Origin: Slackia equolifaciens
GTDB taxonomy: Bacteria; Actinomycetota; Coriobacteriia; Coriobacteriales; Eggerthellaceae
Direction: 5' to 3'
DNA: 64,000 bases
Assembly (NCBI RefSeq): GCF_003725995.1
Contig: NZ_QIBX01000001.1
Coordinates: 62,001-126,000 of the forward strand
Shown here: piece after piece, positions 60,540 through 64,000 of the stretch
Numbering within the stretch: position 1 is the stretch's first letter
How the letters are laid out: each line of letters starts with the position of its first letter
Notes under the pieces: generated by a model
Database searches by the model: none
Told to the model about the DNA's origin: nothing
The model's input: only the letters and a program-made list of their open reading frames with translations
Translations under genes and position numbers: made by a program

Positions 60540-63086
60540 ATGAACGAAACGGCTCCCAAGCAACGCAGCTTTTTGACCTCGAGCCTCGCCATCAAAATCG
60601 GGGCGGTGCTCGCCATCGCCTTGAGCCTGCTCATCGCCTGGAGCATCTACCTCGTGCGCGACAAACTGCTGATGAACGCCGACGACATGGGCAGTTCGCT
60701 AGCGGCAAGCTATGCAGCCGAGGAAGAAAACCGCACCTCCATGTACAGCCTGCTCATGAGCATGGTCGCAAGCTCCCTTAACCACGCGCTCGACAACGGC
60801 GAGGGAACCCGGGCCTACGCAAGCCTTCTGGAACGTTACGATACCACCATCGAAGACTCACTGGGTGCCAACATCATCGACCCCTATGCCGTAATCGACG
60901 GCCACATAATCGCCGCCAATCCCTGGGAAGGCGACGAAAGCTACGATTACGCGTCCACTCCCTGGTACACCGCGGCGCTCGAGGCGGATGGGTGCGTGAC
61001 GTTTACCGATGCCTACACCGATGCCATCACGGGCAAAGAGCTTGTGACCATGTCAGTCAAGCTCAACGGCGAGGGCAACGTACTCGCCTTCGACATCTTC
61101 CTGGAAAACTTCCACGTGCATCGCAACAAGGCCTCGCTGCCGCAGGAAAGCTCGTATTATCTCTTCGACGAATCCGGCGCGCTCATTTACACCACCTCCG
61201 ATGCCGGGGTCGAAGACGAGCAGACCGTCGCCTGGGCGAACAGCCTGCGCACGGCAGTACTAGACGGCCAGATGGAAGACCACCTCTCCTCTATCACGGA
61301 CTTCGACGGCGTCGTGAACGGCGTGTACTACTCGCAGATGAGCAACGGATGGCTCTCGGTCATCACCATCCCCGTCAAAGACATCCTCCAAGACGGCTGG
61401 GACACGGCGATCGTCACGCTGGCGGTCATCTGCCTTGCGCTGTTCATCCTGGTGATTGCCATCATAATCCGCGGCTACCTGGACAGCCGAAAGATGCAGC
61501 ACACCGAAGACACGCTCAAGATCCTGGGCGACACGTTCTATGCCATCTATCGCATCGACTACAACACGGGAACGTACGAAACTATCAAATCGTCTCCCGA
61601 CGTGAGCGAAGGACTCGGAAAATCTGGCACGTACAGTCACATGCTCAGCATGATAGGCAACGTGGTTGAGAAACGCACCTTCGACGCCTTCGAGCAGAGC
61701 TTTTCGCTGGAGAACATCCGCAAGCTGGCGGCGGAGGGTGTCGAGGAATTCGGCGGCGACTACCGTAGGCATTTCCCCGACGGGTACAAATGGGTCAGTA
61801 TTCGTCTCATCTACAACCGAGACCTTGGCCTCAACGAGGTTGTCATGTGTTTCCGCGAAGTAGACGCCGAAAAGCGCCTACAGCTCCAGCAGCAGGCGCT
61901 CCTAGAAAGCGCGCTGGACTCGGCGCGGCAGACCGTGGACAAGAAGAGCGCGTTTTTCAGCAACGTGTCCCACGATATGCGCACGCCGCTCAACGCGGTC
62001 ATCGGCCTGTCGTCGCTCGCGCGCACGAACCTCGACGATCGCGAGAAAACGGGAGACTGCCTGACCAAGATTGAGCAAGCGGGAAGCCAGCTGCTCACGC
62101 TGGTGAACGACGTGCTCGACATGTCACGCATCGAGCACGGCAAGGAGACCGAGCTCGCATATGTCCCCACCGACCTCGCTCAATGCGTGAAAGACGGCAC
62201 GTCGCTGTTCGAGGAGGCGGCGGAGCGCGACGGCAAGACCCTTCGCGTCTATGTCGATGAAGACATGCCCTTCGTCATGTGCGACCCAGCCCGTATCGGC
62301 CAAATTCTGAACAACCTGGTATCGAATGCCGTGAAGTACAGCCTACCGGGCGGCACGATCGATGTGGCCCTCGACGTAGTGTCTCGCCGCCCCAAGATGT
62401 GCAAATGCCGAATCGTCGTGTCCGACACGGGCATCGGCATGTCGCAGGATTTCCTGGAGCGCATTTTCGAGCCGTTTGCGCGCGAGACCACGTTCTCGCC
62501 GTCGAAAGTGTCAGGCACGGGACTGGGCATGCCCATCGTCAAGAGCCTCGTGCAGCAGATGAGCGGCGAGATCAGCGTGAACAGCGAGCTCGGAAAAGGA
62601 AGCACGTTCACGGTGGTGCTGCCGCTGCGCATCGCCGAGGAAGAAGAGCTTGCCGACGCGCAAGCCGACGCTCCCGGCCATGCCGCGCCTGACTTTAGCC
62701 TAGAGGGTAAACGCCTCCTGGTTGCCGAGGACAACGAGATCAACATGGAAATCATGCAGGAAATACTGGGCGCGATGGGTGCCGAGATTATTCCCGCGAT
62801 GAACGGGCGCGAGGCGGTGAGCGCGTTCGAGGCAACCGATCCCGGCTACATCGACGCCATCCTCATGGACATGCAGATGCCCGAGATGGACGGCTGCGAG
62901 GCCTGTCGCGCCATTCGCGCGCTTGAGCGCCCCGATGCCAAAACGGTGCCCGTGATCGCCGTAACCGCGAACGCCTTCGCCGAAGACATCGCTCGCACCA
63001 CCGAAGCCGGCATGAACGCCCACGTGTCCAAGCCCATTGATTTCAACGCGCTGCTCAGCGTGCTGGCGAAAGTGTGCGACAAATAG
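60540..63086 (+). CDS. Hybrid sensor histidine kinase with periplasmic Cache-like domain
   Basis: 848 aa, AAGGAGA before ATG 60540. Order: TM1 (about 15-38), extracytoplasmic Cache-like sensor (about 40-280, with WEGDESYDYASTPWYTAAL), TM2 (about 285-310), a PAS-like part (about 325-440), HisKA with His478 in NVSHDMRTPLNAVIG, HATPase (LNNLVSNAVKYS, GIGMSQDFLERIFEPF, SGTGLGMPIV), and a C-terminal receiver with Asp777 in AILMDMQMPEMDG. There is no HPt or output domain, and no regulator gene is adjacent in the window. The sensor type suggests a small carboxylate or amino-acid ligand. Confidence 0.93.
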   Translation: MNETAPKQRSFLTSSLAIKIGAVLAIALSLLIAWSIYLVRDKLLMNADDMGSSLAASYAAEEENRTSMYSLLMSMVASSLNHALDNGEGTRAYASLLERYDTTIEDSLGANIIDPYAVIDGHIIAANPWEGDESYDYASTPWYTAALEADGCVTFTDAYTDAITGKELVTMSVKLNGEGNVLAFDIFLENFHVHRNKASLPQESSYYLFDESGALIYTTSDAGVEDEQTVAWANSLRTAVLDGQMEDHLSSITDFDGVVNGVYYSQMSNGWLSVITIPVKDILQDGWDTAIVTLAVICLALFILVIAIIIRGYLDSRKMQHTEDTLKILGDTFYAIYRIDYNTGTYETIKSSPDVSEGLGKSGTYSHMLSMIGNVVEKRTFDAFEQSFSLENIRKLAAEGVEEFGGDYRRHFPDGYKWVSIRLIYNRDLGLNEVVMCFREVDAEKRLQLQQQALLESALDSARQTVDKKSAFFSNVSHDMRTPLNAVIGLSSLARTNLDDREKTGDCLTKIEQAGSQLLTLVNDVLDMSRIEHGKETELAYVPTDLAQCVKDGTSLFEEAAERDGKTLRVYVDEDMPFVMCDPARIGQILNNLVSNAVKYSLPGGTIDVALDVVSRRPKMCKCRIVVSDTGIGMSQDFLERIFEPFARETTFSPSKVSGTGLGMPIVKSLVQQMSGEISVNSELGKGSTFTVVLPLRIAEEEELADAQADAPGHAAPDFSLEGKRLLVAEDNEINMEIMQEILGAMGAEIIPAMNGREAVSAFEATDPGYIDAILMDMQMPEMDGCEACRAIRALERPDAKTVPVIAVTANAFAEDIARTTEAGMNAHVSKPIDFNALLSVLAKVCDK

Positions 63087-63209
63087 CGGCAGCATTCGGC
63101 ATACGGTAGACACACCTGAGCTCGCCTCGGCCGCTCACGCGGGCATGCGGCTCTCGCGCCAGAACAACCCAGCCGCTCACTCGAATCGGCGCGGGTCGCC
63201 CGCTTACGA

Positions 63210-64000
63210 CTACGCCACCTGATGGCGCCGGAACGATATGACGGCAACGATTGCGCCGATAAGCATGACGACGCCATAGAGCACCCAAAGCATGGTCTGC
63301 AGATCGAACACCGCCGTCCCTAGCGGATACGACATGCAGTCGGTGAGAAGCGGCTGCGGCACAAGCGCATTCAGCGGAGCGAGATACATGATATGCATGA
63401 GGACTCCGTTTCCCGCCGTAGGCATTATGCCCGTGACCAGGATGAGCGCAGCTGCGGCGGCAAACACCGCGAGCGCCGACTTCGTGCGCGAGGAGAGCGC
63501 CAGTGTAAGCCCCGCAAACCCCAGCATCATCGCATACGCTATCCCTACCGAGATGCCTGCAGCCTGCGCCATGGTGAGGCCATACGGAATGGAGGTGGAC
63601 ATAACCTGTACGGGAAGGTTGGCCCCTCCGTACCGAATGCGATCAGGGCAACGCCGCAAATCACGGCAGCATGCAAAGCGAAATACGCCGTAGCAAAAAC
63701 GAATCCGGCAATCACCTCGGCGACAACCAGGCGCGACCTTCCGAAGCGCGACGCCAATAGCACGGCATCGGTTCGCTCTTGATACTCCGCCGCAAACATC
63801 GGCGCCAGCGCCACGCATACCCCCAGCATGGCGAATGTCAAAAACGCCACGCAGTTAAGAATGTCCTCCCAACCGCCCGCATAGCCGTACGCGAGCGGCT
63901 CCTCGACCCGCTGCTGCATAGCGGTCCAGTAGGAACGTTCTGCATCCGTATACGTCCACGAGCCGCCCATGCCGTCATCGAGAGTCTCTTGGAACCCCTG
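63210..64000 (-). pseudogene. ABC-2-type permease, partial and frameshifted
   Basis: Two minus-strand frames encode one membrane protein. From the window edge to about 63626: DGMGGSWTYTDAERSYWTAM, FLTFAMLGVCVALAPMFAAEYQERTDAVLLASRFGRSRLVV (split), AVICGVALIAFGTEG. Then the reading switches to ANLPVQVMSTSIPYGL and ends in FRRHQVA at 63210. Restoring one G in the GGGG run at 63626-63623 joins them. The shape fits a lantibiotic-type or ABC-2 permease. The N-terminus lies outside. This may be a true frameshift, phase variation or a sequencing error. Confidence 0.78.

Overview
This window is GC-rich bacterial chromosome. Gene content points to a gut-type actinobacterium of the class Coriobacteriia, most likely Eggerthellaceae (Eggerthella/Gordonibacter/Adlercreutzia-like). 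The pointers are a 12-TM LuxR regulator next to a Tat-exported molybdopterin oxidoreductase with its FeS subunit and TorD chaperone, a 7alpha-hydroxysteroid-dehydrogenase-like SDR, an actinobacterial-type Ski2-like helicase, and short genes separated by repeat-rich spacers. The taxonomic call is inference from gene content only.

Layout. 1-5.0 kb (minus): AI-2E-type permease (cut by the window edge), a membrane-anchored coiled protein, rarA behind a promoter carrying a perfect Gram-positive LexA box, and a UbiB/ABC1-type kinase. A plus-strand 6S RNA candidate lies at 5.0-5.2 kb. 5.2-10.2 kb: alpha/beta hydrolase, GNAT acetyltransferase, dimethylargininase-like hydrolase and a MarR-like protein, separated by long spacers with 41-bp and 66-bp tandem repeats. 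10.3-19.7 kb: a nearly complete type II fatty-acid synthesis cluster, all on the minus strand: DegV/FakB-like protein, FabT-like MarR regulator, AcpP, FabK, FabD, FabG, FabF, FabZ and a fused carboxyltransferase. A FabT-type palindrome overlaps the cluster promoter. 20-24.4 kb (minus): folC, a family-4 uracil-DNA glycosylase, alr and galU. 24.4-26 kb is a repeat-only spacer with four repeat families.

26-36 kb: a small zinc-ribbon protein, a LOG-family protein, an esterase with no canonical start codon, a DMT permease, a glycine-riboswitch-controlled AGCS symporter, an SDR, a proline iminopeptidase, and a HepT/MntA toxin-antitoxin pair whose antitoxin carries an N-terminal ribbon-helix-helix-like segment. 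34.7-40.3 kb: LuxR regulator divergent from the dmsA-like/dmsB-like/torD operon. 40.5-50.3 kb: a nitroreductase broken by an amber codon, PfpI/DJ-1 protein, glycolate-oxidase-type flavoprotein, orphan protein, WYL regulator, stand-alone HIRAN protein, YdcF protein, DUF3516-type helicase and ThpR. 50.4-64 kb: 7alpha-HSDH-like SDR, cation diffusion facilitator, a PurF-like protein lacking the catalytic cysteine, asnS, YbaK-like deacylase, metallophosphoesterase, flavin-binding protein, VanZ-RDD membrane protein, archaeal-type ornithine cyclodeaminase, a hybrid histidine kinase, and a frameshifted ABC permease cut by the right edge.

The best leads are the lipid cluster (a truncated biotin-carboxylase-like domain fused to AccD and AccA, plus a FabT box and a fatty-acid-binding FakB homologue in one unit), the SOS box in the rarA promoter, the RHH-MntA antitoxin, the AUC-start esterase, and several tandem repeat families whose 40-41 bp period recurs in unrelated sequence.
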